Assembly: GCF_900188235.1 (NCBI RefSeq)
Contig: NZ_FZNT01000004.1
Coordinates: 124,001 to 188,000 of the forward strand
Origin: Lutibacter agarilyticus
Lineage (GTDB): Bacteria; Bacteroidota; Bacteroidia; Flavobacteriales; Flavobacteriaceae
DNA length: 64,000 nucleotides
Reading direction: 5' to 3'
Below the pieces are notes generated by a model. The model was not told the DNA's origin. It made no database searches and saw only the letters and a list, made by a program, of their open reading frames with translations. Below are positions 16,667-26,861 of the stretch, one piece after another (positions within the stretch are counted from its first letter, which is position 1; each line of letters starts with the position of its first letter). A program made the translations under genes and the position numbers.

Positions 16667-17410
16667 CTACTCTCCACATAATTTTATTACCAAGCCTCTA
16701 TTATTAAGTGGGCTATCAATAGAATATAATTCCATATTAAAATTACCATAGTAGTTACAATTGCTGAAACCTGCCTTATTCAATAAAAGAGCTAATTCAT
16801 TTTTTAACACAGGTAATAATTTAATACTATTTTCAATAATTTGTTGAGTTGATTTAACTGTTAAACGTGTATTAAAATCAATCTTATTTTCAGATTTACG
16901 ATAAGAATAATTTCGTTCAAATATAATTTCATCATTCTCTATAAGGGGTAATTGCTGAATGTTTTTTTCAACAAATTTATTGTAATTAACTATTTGTAGC
17001 AACAATTTCCCATTTGATTTTAGCGTAGCTTTTGATTGTTGTAAAAAATCAGCTATTTCATCTAACGAATTCAAATGGACTAAGGTATTTCCAAAACAAA
17101 TGATGCCGTCAACAGAGTTGTTATCGATAAAAGCATCTAATTCAAGCATACTTATTTGTTTAAATTGAATGTGTTTTGACTCATCTTCCTTTCTTTTTGT
17201 AGCTGCTCATATCATTTCAGCATCCATATCAATTGCTAATACATGCTTGTAATAATTAGCTAACTCAAAAGAAAGCGTGCCAATTCCACATCCTACATCT
17301 AAAACTTTAAAATCACCTTCAAGTATTTTTAACTTAATAAAATCAACTTGATTGGCATTAATTTTAAAAATATGATGATAATAGGAAACTATTTGCTTAT
17401 AAAAACTCAT
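16667..17410 (-). pseudogene. Class I SAM-dependent methyltransferase, interrupted by a stop codon
   Basis: The frame starts at 17410 and has the SAM-binding motif KVLDVGCGIGTLSFELANYY (motif I, near residue 37) and LAIDMDAEMI (motif II). An in-frame TGA at 17207-17209 interrupts it right after the second motif. The same frame resumes and encodes the rest of a methyltransferase: GIICFGNTLVHLNSLDEI (motif IV region) through SNCNYYGNFNMELYS. With the stop ignored it is a 247-residue protein of normal size. One nonsense mutation (or a sequencing error) therefore inactivates it. Substrate unknown; the sequence resembles small-molecule methyltransferases rather than DNA methylases. Confidence 0.75.
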
Positions 17411-17498
17411 TCTAATTATTTTATACTCAAAGGTAGTTGTTACAAACTAATTTAAATTACCTTAAACCATACAATTAGATAGAGACCACTAGAAACGT

Positions 17499-17535
17499 AA
17501 AAAAAACACACTTACATCTCGATGTAAATTGTGTT
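17499..17535 (-). terminator. Imperfect terminator hairpin, minus strand
   Basis: Arms at 17505-17518 and 17521-17535 (AACACA...TTACATC against GATGTAA...GTGTT) with a small bulge, followed on the minus strand by a T-run (complement of 17499-17506). It lies downstream of the sbcC remnant and may end that old operon. Confidence 0.5.
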
Positions 17536-17614
17536 AATTTAAACTTTTATTTACCTTAATTTGAGATATTGATATACACTTGTTAATTACAATATACCAA
17601 CAACACTAACTCTG

Positions 17615-17976
17615 TTACTTTTTTTTAGTAATCTGTATTTGTGTAGCAATACGCTCTTTCAAATTTTCAACGTGTGATATTATTCCAATCATCTTTCCCT
17701 GTGACTGTAATGTTTCTAAAGTATTGTTACCTAAAGTTCCAAACCCTATCATCTATAAATAAAGAATCAATTTTCACGTTTTTACTAGCTAAATCTGACT
17801 GTCCTAAGGCTAAGGTTAAACAGATAATGAATTTTCCACCTCCACTTGATATATCTACCAATCTAGCGTGATCGGTTTGGCAATGATCAATCAAATTAAA
17901 ATTAAGCTCTTCTTTTGATATATAACTATCTTCCAGTTTTAATGAATAACGCTTGTTTAACCTGTATAAATGGACA
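17615..17976 (-). pseudogene. sbcC: sbcC remnant (C-terminal end only)
   Basis: SbcC is the SMC-like ATPase of the SbcCD nuclease, normally about 1000 residues. Only the last 120 or so residues remain. The ABC signature region is recognisable as ISSGGGKFIICLTLALGQSD followed by SKNVKIDSLFID (Walker B/D-loop region), then a frameshift, then LETLQSQGKMIGIISHVENL and the stop. The N-terminal ATPase half, coiled coils and zinc hook are gone. It is joined directly to the truncated sbcD end, so one deletion of roughly 3 kb probably removed the junction. Confidence 0.75.
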
Positions 17977-18906
17977 TTACCAAGGTGTTAATTCGTAGGA
18001 ATTAGAAATAACAGTTGGAAATTGATCAATACATTCAGTCAAGGATCTAGTTAGACTATAAAATTCTCTAAAACGAGGAATTAGATCATCTTCAATTTGA
18101 CTGAATGTATTATTTTCTATTGTTAAAACAACTACTTTTTTCTCATAAGAAACTTCACTAAAACTTAAAATATGTGGTGATCTAGAATATCTTATTTTAT
18201 CGTTTCCTCCTAATTATTTATGGTCTGTGTAAATGCCCCTAAGTGACATAATCAAAATAAGTTGGAAAATCTTCAGCACCAATATGACCTAATGTACCCT
18301 CATAAATATTTTGTTCACTATCCGATATTGAGCCACCTGTTGCAAATAAATGTCCAATTGCAATAACAGGAGCATTGGTTGAATTTATCAATTTACATTG
18401 CTCAGCAGATGATTTATAATGATTAATTAATGCTGTTTTATATTTATCGGTTAACTCTTCAAATGATTCACTTGCAACAGCGCGTCTAATATCACCATCA
18501 CGCAAATAAGGAACAGCTCCTATAATTACTTTTTCATCATTCACTTCAATTTCAAAAACCTCATCTTCTATGTTTTCTGTTGCTTTTCCAATTACTTTTA
18601 TTGATAAGGCATCCAATATATGTTTTGGCGCATTTAATGTCCCTGCCGAATCGTGATTACCTCCTGTAATAATAACAGACTTACAAGTTGTTGCTTTTAA
18701 CTTCACTAAAAAGCTATAGTACATTTCTAAACTTTGATTTGATGGCGAACCAGTATCAAATATATCTCCCGAAATTAACAGTACATCAATTTTTTGGTCA
18801 ATGATATAATCTTCAATCCAACCTAAAACAACGTTTGTTCTTCTAGTTGAGATTGTTCATGTAATCTATGTCCTAAATGCCAATTGGCAGTATGAAGTAT
18901 TTTCAT
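17977..18906 (-). pseudogene. sbcD: sbcD pseudogene (nuclease subunit, several frame breaks)
   Basis: SbcD is the Mre11-type nuclease that opens DNA hairpins. The start at 18906 reads MKILHTANWHLGHRLHEQ; the usual metal-binding Asp of TADWHLG is Asn here. After a frame break the sequence continues with WIEDYIIDQKIDVLLISGDI, FDTGSPSNQS, then SVIITGGNHDSAGTLNAPKH (intact GNHDS) up to a stop at 18239. Further frame changes follow before GHLHRP and KIRYSRSPHILSFSEVSYEK. The C-terminal cap is truncated and fused to the sbcC remnant. With at least two frameshifts and a lost catalytic residue it cannot encode a working enzyme. Confidence 0.8.
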
Positions 18907-19059
18907 TTGGTTTTTTATTTATTGTTTTGTAATGAGATACTCATGTATCAGTAGTGCAATATTTCGATTTTTTTTCTAATTGAGATAAACTCTGAAATGA
19001 GAAACAAAATTCAAATTACGCACATCATTATATATTATTTATACATAATGTTATGGGAG

Positions 19060-20763
19060 TTAATTTCTTATTATATTAATAAACATTGAAGGTTTCCAGT
19101 TATGTAAAATTATCAAATATTTTTTTGCTCTACTAACAGCAACGTAAAATAGGTTTTTCCCATTCTCAATATCTTCTTCTGAAAGCTCTTGATATATCCA
19201 GTCGTTCCCTTCCTTTCCTAAAAACTTTTGAAAAGGTATTTTATTTTCATTCATCTCATTCAGAATTACAGCATCAAATTCAAGTCCCTTTACTTTATGA
19301 ATCGTATTGCAATTAATGCCATTAACTCCTGCTAATGTTTCTAAGTATTCACCTATTGTCCATGTTTGTTTTTCCTCAGTAGATATTTTATCTAAAATTT
19401 CATCAAATGTTGCATGTGTAATTTTAAATACGGAATGAAACATTTTCTTAATCTCACAAAATCCAGCAACAATATTATTGTCTGAATTCAATAATAAGAA
19501 GTTTGTAATTAAGGTGTTTGTTTTATATGTAAGCTCTTTTTCTGATAATTGTAGACCATTTTCTAAAAGGTGCATTTCAATGTTTCTCTTAATACTCCTT
19601 AGTTTTCTTATACTTGGTTCAAGATAATGCTTAGCTAAGATTCTCAATAAACTAGTAGTCGAATTACTAATGTATTTATGCGGTAAGGCTCCGAGGCCAA
19701 CTATACGATGATTTTGTCGTAAAGATTGACTTAGAGGGTATGCAGAAAACCAACTTGTTGATAAGACCGCTATTTCATTCAATTCAATATTCTCTTTCTC
19801 AATTAACTGATTGACGATGCTATTAACATATTCTAAATGATTATCCTTTTTTGTTTGAATTAGAGTAACGTCAATATCAAGGCGGCTATTATCCGATTTA
19901 TTATCTATAATAGGATGGTCTTCAAATAATTTTGAATAAGTATTAACTATATTGTCTGTTGAGCGATAGGTTTCTGTTAATTCAAGTTGTTCTGAGTTAA
20001 AATCAATCTTTGCTTGCTCAAATGATTTTTTAATTGCCCCTGCAAATGAGAAAATTCTTTGTTTTGAATCGCCAACCATAAAAAATGTACAAGTACCAAA
20101 ATCATTTATTGATTTTAAAATTTTGTATTGATAAAGATTAGTATCTTGAAACTCATCAACCAATATCTCATGAAATTTAGAGGAAAGGGATTTACAAACA
20201 AATGAATTATTCGTTACAATATAGTAGGAACGATATAGTATTTCATTAAAATCCATTACACCTATACTTGTTTGATAGTCATAATATCTCAATGCGACCT
20301 CTTGAATGGGTATTGAATGATTCCATTCAATTTCAGAGTTTAAAGATCCGTCAAGATTTTTACCAATCTTTCCTAACTCATCAAACTTATTTTGTCCAAA
20401 ATTACCTTCTAAATCAATATCTTCATTTACTTCAAAGAATTCTTCCTGCTGTTCGTAACTAATTACTTTTGGTCTTTTCCATTTATTTAACCAACTAAAT
20501 GGTCGCAAAATATACTCCAAACAAAAGCTGTGGATTGTACCTACAAATACGGGTTTTTCAGTAATCAATCTTGATGCTATCTCATCAGCCCCTGCATTTG
20601 TATAGGTAATTAATGCAATAGATTTGTGTTTTGGTAAAGTTTCTAATTTATTAATAGCACGAGCAACAAGGGTTCTTGTCTTACCCGTTCCAGGTGATGC
20701 AGTAATTAAAGCACTACCAATTAACTCAAAAACTGCTTTTCTCTGATTTTTATTTAGCTTCAT
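19060..20763 (-). CDS. gajB: Gabija GajB, UvrD-like helicase
   Basis: A superfamily 1 helicase of 567 residues. Motifs in order: Walker A ASPGTGKTRT (about residue 22), YTNAGADEIASRL (Ia), VGTIHSF (Ib), DEFQDTNLYQYK (II), GDSKQRIFSFAG (III), TETYRS (IV), NTIHKVKGLEFDAVIL (V) and FYVAVSRAKK (VI). It is compact and lacks the large insertions of UvrD or Rep. Its ATG overlaps the stop of the preceding GajA gene. This gene pair, an OLD-family nuclease plus a small UvrD helicase, is the Gabija anti-phage system, where GajB acts together with the GajA nuclease. Confidence 0.88.
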   Translation of the reverse strand: MKLNKNQRKAVFELIGSALITASPGTGKTRTLVARAINKLETLPKHKSIALITYTNAGADEIASRLITEKPVFVGTIHSFCLEYILRPFSWLNKWKRPKVISYEQQEEFFEVNEDIDLEGNFGQNKFDELGKIGKNLDGSLNSEIEWNHSIPIQEVALRYYDYQTSIGVMDFNEILYRSYYIVTNNSFVCKSLSSKFHEILVDEFQDTNLYQYKILKSINDFGTCTFFMVGDSKQRIFSFAGAIKKSFEQAKIDFNSEQLELTETYRSTDNIVNTYSKLFEDHPIIDNKSDNSRLDIDVTLIQTKKDNHLEYVNSIVNQLIEKENIELNEIAVLSTSWFSAYPLSQSLRQNHRIVGLGALPHKYISNSTTSLLRILAKHYLEPSIRKLRSIKRNIEMHLLENGLQLSEKELTYKTNTLITNFLLLNSDNNIVAGFCEIKKMFHSVFKITHATFDEILDKISTEEKQTWTIGEYLETLAGVNGINCNTIHKVKGLEFDAVILNEMNENKIPFQKFLGKEGNDWIYQELSEEDIENGKNLFYVAVSRAKKYLIILHNWKPSMFINIIRN

Positions 20764-22514
20764 ACATCAAAGGCTATTTCATTTTGCTTAAAGATAAATT
20801 CCAAAGCATCCTTTATATAGTCGGGTATTATAAAATTTTTATCAATGTTGATCGCTAATTCTTGAGCAAACCTTCCTTTTTTCACAGTTCCATCTACTCT
20901 TTTTAGCAACTCATCAGACCAATCATCATCTGTTGCCATAAGATTTCCATATGATTTAGTATGTCCTAGATTTTCAAAACATATTTTTAAATATGTATCA
21001 TTTATTTCGCTACTAGGAAATAAATCAACTTCAAGTGTTTCAATACCTTCAAATACTAAAACTCGTTCATCTACCTCAAAGATTTTGGCATTAGCTACAG
21101 CCGTTGTTGATTCATCATCCTCATGTTCTTTGCTATCACCATCAATTATTGCACAAGCAGTTAATTCTAATTTATTTGGTTGAAATAATTTAAGAAATGG
21201 GTCAAAATACCTACTATGAATTGGAACTACAGATATGTTGTGTTCAGTTAAATTAACTCCATACAATTGTTGTGCAATAGCAGGAATTATGAATTGCTCA
21301 GCGACTCCCTCAACAAATATTACTGCCGTTGAAAAAAACAATTCAGAACGTGTAGCATCTAAATATCTTTTTAAAAGAAGTTCTTCTCTCTGTTCTCTTT
21401 TTTCTTCCTTTTTTTCTATGAAAGGTGAAAAAGATTTTACTACATTATCAGGATTCTTGTATATAATATTTAGGTTTTTAAAATTGCAATCACTTGCAAT
21501 ATGCGTTGAATGAGACGACATAAAAACTTGAGTATTCAATAACTCACTTAAATTTGAAAATAATATTTTTTGTAACTGAGGATGTAAATGAGCTTCAGGT
21601 TCTTCAATCAAAAGAATATTTACTTCATTCGTATTTTGTTCATTTATCAATCTTGAAAGAAATAAACTTAAATACAATAAATTTTTCTGACCTAAACCGA
21701 GAACATTTATTGGTACATTTTTACCTGTTTTAGGATTGAAAAACAATTTTAATTGATTCCATACCTCATTGTCATCATTATTTATAAACCCTAGGCTAAC
21801 TGGGAAAGTAAAATGACTACCTGCAATTTCTTTATTCTTATTCTTTACAGTCTCAGAAATTTCAGGAATAAACTCTAATTCATTTAAATCATCTGATGTT
21901 TTAGTTAGAATTGTTTTTACCGACTCTAACTCAATATCTGCTTCTGTTCTTGATTTACAATATTCACTAAGTAAGGATTTTGAACCCCCAAATAAATCTG
22001 AATTAATATTTCTAAATCCAGATATATAATATAGATTTATGCCTTCAATATCTCTAAAGGTAATTTGATTAAGATTATCAATTTCTTCAATATTAAATTC
22101 AGTCCCCCCCCCATATAAACGCCATTGAAAATCTTTAATTTCAATTTTATCAAAGTCTTCATCAGTTTCAATTAGTTTTGATTTATGAGCATATAGATAA
22201 GATATTCTAACTGTATCATCAGAAATCTTTAACGCATGTAGATTTGGCATGCTAGCTAAATTATCTCCATACAGCTCAATGCTAATAGATGAGTATGTAT
22301 CAATTTCTAAATCAATAAAATCATAAAATTCTTTTTCTTCTAGATTCCGTGAGTTATATGACAGGTTTCTATCAAGAACAAGTCTTATTGCCCAATATAA
22401 ATTACTTTTTCCAATATTATTTTCGCCGATAATTGTTTGGAATCCTTCTGTAAAATCAATCTTGAAATCTGAGAAATTTCTAAAGTTCTTGATTTCAATA
22501 CTTTTAATATGCAT
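20760..22514 (-). CDS. gajA: Gabija GajA, OLD-family ATPase-nuclease
   Basis: A 584-residue OLD-family protein, close to the usual GajA length. The ABC-type ATPase part has Walker A GENNIGKS (about residue 31), a signature-like NVLGLGQKNLLYLSLFLSRL and Walker B VNILLIEEPEAHLHPQ. The C-terminal TOPRIM nuclease has the Glu motif VIFVEGVAEQFIIP (about residue 400) and the acidic CAIIDGDSKEHEDD. In Gabija, GajA is a nucleotide-sensing, sequence-specific nickase activated when NTPs fall during phage infection. The downstream helicase gene overlaps by 4 bp. All key motifs are intact, so the system looks functional. Confidence 0.9.
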   Translation of the reverse strand: MHIKSIEIKNFRNFSDFKIDFTEGFQTIIGENNIGKSNLYWAIRLVLDRNLSYNSRNLEEKEFYDFIDLEIDTYSSISIELYGDNLASMPNLHALKISDDTVRISYLYAHKSKLIETDEDFDKIEIKDFQWRLYGGGTEFNIEEIDNLNQITFRDIEGINLYYISGFRNINSDLFGGSKSLLSEYCKSRTEADIELESVKTILTKTSDDLNELEFIPEISETVKNKNKEIAGSHFTFPVSLGFINNDDNEVWNQLKLFFNPKTGKNVPINVLGLGQKNLLYLSLFLSRLINEQNTNEVNILLIEEPEAHLHPQLQKILFSNLSELLNTQVFMSSHSTHIASDCNFKNLNIIYKNPDNVVKSFSPFIEKKEEKREQREELLLKRYLDATRSELFFSTAVIFVEGVAEQFIIPAIAQQLYGVNLTEHNISVVPIHSRYFDPFLKLFQPNKLELTACAIIDGDSKEHEDDESTTAVANAKIFEVDERVLVFEGIETLEVDLFPSSEINDTYLKICFENLGHTKSYGNLMATDDDWSDELLKRVDGTVKKGRFAQELAINIDKNFIIPDYIKDALEFIFKQNEIAFDV

Positions 22515-22605
22515 ATTTTTTTTATTTATTTAAAACACAAAAATAATCCTTTTTAAAAACTGAATTTTACGGGTTTTCGCAAGGTTTTAACATTGGTGGC
22601 GTCAC

Positions 22606-25479
22606 TTACGAAACCATTCCTATTTCAAAAGTTTCAACAAACTCTTTCATTTTCGAAATAATTCTTTCTCCTATTGTTCTTGCTTTTAATACACTAGGTC
22701 TACTTTCCAAACAATTAAAAACTTCATTCCGTATAGGCTCCTGACCACTATATAAGTAAGCATCAATCAAGTTTTTAAATTGAACTTCATCTAAATGCTC
22801 TTCTTCACATAACTTATGTAATGCTAGCACTTTTTGTTCTCGCCAAAATTTCTCAAATTCATCTTGTATTAAATCTACATCTTCAATGTGAGGTAAATTT
22901 TCTTCAATAAATTGTTCAATCAATTCTCGTTTACTTCTTAGTTCAACTTCACCTCCTAGCAACTCTAAAATTGCTTTTTTCTGCTGTTCTTTATCTGTTT
23001 CTTTAGCTTGTTTTAACTTTGCGACTAGCTTTAAAATATAAGCCACATTTATTTCATCTCTATGAATCAATTCCAGTTCAAAATCTACATCATCTAAAAT
23101 AGACGTTTTCTCTTTTTGATGCTCATTTTTCACTTTACTATAAATATCAACATATTTACTTTTATAGTTCTCAAAAGCCTGTTCGCTCATAGGTAAGTCA
23201 TCCCAATCAAAATCGGCAAAAGAAGCTAATACATTTTTTATTCTAATTAACTTCCTAAAAGCAGTTACAAAAGCTAACTCTTCATCTTCGCTGGGTAAAG
23301 TATCTACACTTTTTACAGTAGGTGCAATTTTTAATAATTCAATAAATGCTTCGCTAAATTTTTGTGCAATAGTTTCATACTCTGGAACAAAAATATCTTC
23401 TTTAGCGTTTTTGTTTGAAAACAGTGCAATAGCATTATCTGTAGCTTGTTTTAAATTACGAAAAGCTACAATATTCCCTTGTGACTTTTGTTCATTTAAA
23501 ATACGATTGGTTCTTGAGTAAGCCTGAATTAAACCGTGATGCTTTAAGTTTTTATCTACATACAATGTATCAACCTTTTTAGCATCAAAACCTGTTAAAA
23601 ACATATTTACAACCAATAAAATATCTAATCGGTCATCTTCATTAAAAATAACTTTTTCTCGTTCTTTTAATCGTTTACTTATGTCTTTAAAATAATTCTC
23701 AAACTGTTTGCTATCTTTTGTTGAAAAACCTGTACCATACATTTTATTATAATCTTGTATGTACTCTTCTAATTTTTCTCTGGTATGGTTTAACTTATAT
23801 ACCGTTTGTGGCTCAGCAGCTTTATTTTCAGTATCAGGCAATGAACCTGTTGCCTCTTCATCTTCTTCATTAGCACCATAAGTAAAAATAGTAGCTATTC
23901 TCAAACTATGCTCTCCAGCTTCTTTTTTCTTTTTAAAAATATCGTAATAAGTAATTAAATTATCAATACTACTTACAGCAAAAAGAGCAGAATACGTTCT
24001 ATTATGTGTTTTTTGATCGTGATGCTGAATAATATAATCAGCAATTTTTTCTAATCGTTTTGGGGAATCTAATACCTCTTTGGTATCAATAGCTTCAACA
24101 TCAATATCTATATACGTATTGCTATTTTGCTTGTATTTTCCTATATATTCGATTCCAAATTTTAAAACATTCTGATCTCTAATAGCATCTGTTATTACAT
24201 ATTTATGTAAACACGTATTAAAAAGATCCTTCGTAGTACGTTTTCCTAAATCATTTTTTGACGCATTATCAGCAAAAATGGGTGTTCCTGTAAAACCAAA
24301 AAGCTGACTGTTATTAAAATAATCTGTAATTTTTTTATGCGTATCTCCAAACTGACTTCTATGACATTCATCAAAAATAAAAACGATATTCTTATTTTTT
24401 AAATGATTCATACTATTTTGATAACGACCTGGAGAAATAGCATTGTTTAACTTTTGAATAGTAGTTAATATTAGTTTTGTATCATCTGCAAATTGAGAAA
24501 CCAACGATTTTGTATTGTCCGTTACATCAACACTATCTTTTTTAAAGCTATTAAACTCCTTCATTGTTTGGTAATCCAAATCTTTTCTATCTACCACAAA
24601 TACAACTTTATGCACTTCCGGTAAATCCATAATAATTTGACTAGCTTTAAACGAAGTCAGTGTTTTTCCTGATCCTGTGGTGTGCCAAATATATCCGTTC
24701 TCTTCAGTAGTTTTTACATGCTCAACTATTGCTTCAGTTGCATAGTATTGATATGGCCTTAAAGCCATTAATATTTTATGTGTTTCGTTTAAAACTATGT
24801 ATTGAGATAAGAATTTACCTAATTGGCTAGTATTTAAAAATTCAGTAGAAAAATCTGTTAAATCCTTTATATTTTTATTGTGCTTGTCTGCCCAAAAAAA
24901 TGTTTGTTTAAATGTTAATGCAGCAAGCGGATTATTTGAATAATACTTTGTGTTTACACCATTGCTTATTACAAATAGTTGCACATAATTAAACAAACTA
25001 TAATTTGTCCAAAATGAATGTCGTTTATACCTACAAATTTGATTGAATGCTTCTTTTAACTCTAATCCTTTTCGTTTTAATTCAATTTGAATCAATGGTA
25101 AACCATTGATTAAAATAGTAACATCATACCTGTTTTTATAAGTTCCTTCTTGCGTAATTTGATTGGTAACTTGAAACAAGTTTTTTGTCCAATTTTCATT
25201 ATTAAAAAACTGCACATAAAAAACATCACCATTATCACGGTTTAACTGAAAACGATCTTTTAGTTTTTTTGCTTTTTCAAAAATGGATCCTTTGGCTAAA
25301 TTATTTAAGATAGCTTCAAATTCATTTTTAGAAAAACTGGTATTGTTAAAGGTTTCTAACTGACTTTTTAGGTTTGATAATAAGGTTTGTTCGTCTTTAA
25401 TTTGAACTTGTTTATATCCTAAACCTGTTAATTGTTTTATCAGGTTATTTTCTAATTCAGCTTCTGATTGATGGCTCAT
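22606..25479 (-). CDS. hsdR: Type I restriction endonuclease subunit R
   Basis: Motor and nuclease subunit of the type I restriction complex, 957 residues. The N-terminal PD-(D/E)XK nuclease is visible as YDVTILINGLPLIQIELKRK (Asp then Glu-x-Lys). Superfamily 2 motor motifs follow: WHTTGSGKTLTSF (Walker A, about residue 265), VVFVVDRKDL, FIFDECHRSQFGD (DECH box) and FGFTGTP. A helical C-terminal part binds the methylase core. It is the last gene of the restriction run and is separated from hsdS by five other genes. All catalytic motifs are present. Confidence 0.93.
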   Translation of the reverse strand: MSHQSEAELENNLIKQLTGLGYKQVQIKDEQTLLSNLKSQLETFNNTSFSKNEFEAILNNLAKGSIFEKAKKLKDRFQLNRDNGDVFYVQFFNNENWTKNLFQVTNQITQEGTYKNRYDVTILINGLPLIQIELKRKGLELKEAFNQICRYKRHSFWTNYSLFNYVQLFVISNGVNTKYYSNNPLAALTFKQTFFWADKHNKNIKDLTDFSTEFLNTSQLGKFLSQYIVLNETHKILMALRPYQYYATEAIVEHVKTTEENGYIWHTTGSGKTLTSFKASQIIMDLPEVHKVVFVVDRKDLDYQTMKEFNSFKKDSVDVTDNTKSLVSQFADDTKLILTTIQKLNNAISPGRYQNSMNHLKNKNIVFIFDECHRSQFGDTHKKITDYFNNSQLFGFTGTPIFADNASKNDLGKRTTKDLFNTCLHKYVITDAIRDQNVLKFGIEYIGKYKQNSNTYIDIDVEAIDTKEVLDSPKRLEKIADYIIQHHDQKTHNRTYSALFAVSSIDNLITYYDIFKKKKEAGEHSLRIATIFTYGANEEDEEATGSLPDTENKAAEPQTVYKLNHTREKLEEYIQDYNKMYGTGFSTKDSKQFENYFKDISKRLKEREKVIFNEDDRLDILLVVNMFLTGFDAKKVDTLYVDKNLKHHGLIQAYSRTNRILNEQKSQGNIVAFRNLKQATDNAIALFSNKNAKEDIFVPEYETIAQKFSEAFIELLKIAPTVKSVDTLPSEDEELAFVTAFRKLIRIKNVLASFADFDWDDLPMSEQAFENYKSKYVDIYSKVKNEHQKEKTSILDDVDFELELIHRDEINVAYILKLVAKLKQAKETDKEQQKKAILELLGGEVELRSKRELIEQFIEENLPHIEDVDLIQDEFEKFWREQKVLALHKLCEEEHLDEVQFKNLIDAYLYSGQEPIRNEVFNCLESRPSVLKARTIGERIISKMKEFVETFEIGMVS

Positions 25480-25543
25480 AGCTTTACATTCATCTTTTTG
25501 AACTATAAATTTACTAAATCACATTTAAATACAATAGATTTAA

Positions 25544-26854
25544 CTAATTTTCAATTAATTTACTTTGAAACAATTCGGGTGATAATTTTTGTTCATAATC
25601 TTCAATAAATGCCACAATTTGAGTACAACAAGTATTTAACAACGTTTTATAATCATCTGATGTTTTATCATTTAAAATATTGATGGTATAATTATGTCCT
25701 AAATTTATATTATTCTTTTTTTCTGTTTTAATAAAACGAACTTGCTTCCACATTCCATTTAACCTATTTTCTTCTGGAAGATTAGCTACTGCAGGTGATT
25801 TATACTTATCCAATAGACCAACAAACATATCTCCATTATAATGACCTCTACCGCTAAAAGACTCTACACCAAATAAAATTTGAGGTTGAGGGTTACTTTT
25901 AAAATGAAGCCAAATTTGTGAAAATTTATTTTTCACTGGTTTTCCTTCTAAAACATCATAATTTTTATCACCTAGTTTTAACCTTAAAGCTTTCATTAAA
26001 TCTTCTCTAAAATTATTTCGTAATTTATTTAAAGCTTTTTCATAATTATTAGCTACAAATTTTGATTCCTCAATATTTGCCATCATAATTTCTAATAGTT
26101 CTTTTTCTTGCTCTTTATTCATAGTATGTGTCAATTTTTTTATTAGTAAAATGTATTGGTTTATGGCTTCACGTAAATACGTAAAATTTGAAACCTCTTT
26201 CAAACACAATTCTAACCATTGTACAATATGTTCTCTATAACTTATATTATAAAAATCTTCTCCTGAACTTAATTCAAGTTTACTTTCTTTACTCGGGTCA
26301 CCGCCTTTTAACGTAAGATGAAACACGGTGTTTTTAGATGTATTATGATTGTAATAACGTTGTATTTGCTTTGGTTGATCGCCTGCGTGAATTTTATTTT
26401 CAATACAAATAATAGTATTATTTATGTCTTTTAAATAAATATCTATTCTTCCTCCTTTTGCCATTGATACATCCTCCCCTTCTTTCTCATATAAATTAAT
26501 TTTACCAATAGAATACTCGGCTTTAACGAAAGGATTTGAAGTGTTAAATTGTGATATTTTTAATGTTGTTTTATCTTCTTCATTATCATTGGTTACTACA
26601 GGAACAAGAATTTCTAAAAACAACTTTAAAAACACATCTCCCATTTGGTGAGAACCATCTGGATTTAACAACTCTGTTAAAAATGCAGAATGTGTTTTAT
26701 TTTCTTTGGTTTCAATATCTAATACCGAAAACAAATTGAAATGTTCTCCTTTTGCAATCGTTAATTCTTTGTTATGTTTTACAATACGTTTTGTAGTTGA
26801 AAGCAAACTTGTAAGTTTTTTACAAGTTGCTTTAGTCTGTTCTTTTTCATTCAT
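25544..26854 (-). CDS. PD-(D/E)XK nuclease family protein (PDDEXK_4 type)
   Basis: A 436-residue protein of the PD-(D/E)XK_4 group. The N-terminal region has NLFSVLDIETKENKTHSAFL (conserved E-x-x-H-S for this group), and the nuclease core is GGRIDIYLKD then TIICIENKIHAGDQPKQIQR, giving the Asp and Glu-x-Lys catalytic pattern. The second half is a charged, helical domain of unknown role. Proteins of this group are frequent in prokaryotic defence loci but lack a settled biological activity. It sits 7 bp after the GIY-YIG gene and 64 bp before hsdR on the same strand. Confidence 0.75.
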   Translation of the reverse strand: MNEKEQTKATCKKLTSLLSTTKRIVKHNKELTIAKGEHFNLFSVLDIETKENKTHSAFLTELLNPDGSHQMGDVFLKLFLEILVPVVTNDNEEDKTTLKISQFNTSNPFVKAEYSIGKINLYEKEGEDVSMAKGGRIDIYLKDINNTIICIENKIHAGDQPKQIQRYYNHNTSKNTVFHLTLKGGDPSKESKLELSSGEDFYNISYREHIVQWLELCLKEVSNFTYLREAINQYILLIKKLTHTMNKEQEKELLEIMMANIEESKFVANNYEKALNKLRNNFREDLMKALRLKLGDKNYDVLEGKPVKNKFSQIWLHFKSNPQPQILFGVESFSGRGHYNGDMFVGLLDKYKSPAVANLPEENRLNGMWKQVRFIKTEKKNNINLGHNYTINILNDKTSDDYKTLLNTCCTQIVAFIEDYEQKLSPELFQSKLIEN

Positions 26855-26861
26855 TTTTTTT

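Noticed and set aside
17674-17871. Plus-strand 65-codon frame
   Set aside because: It is antisense to the sbcC remnant, whose minus-strand translation carries the clear SGGG signature.
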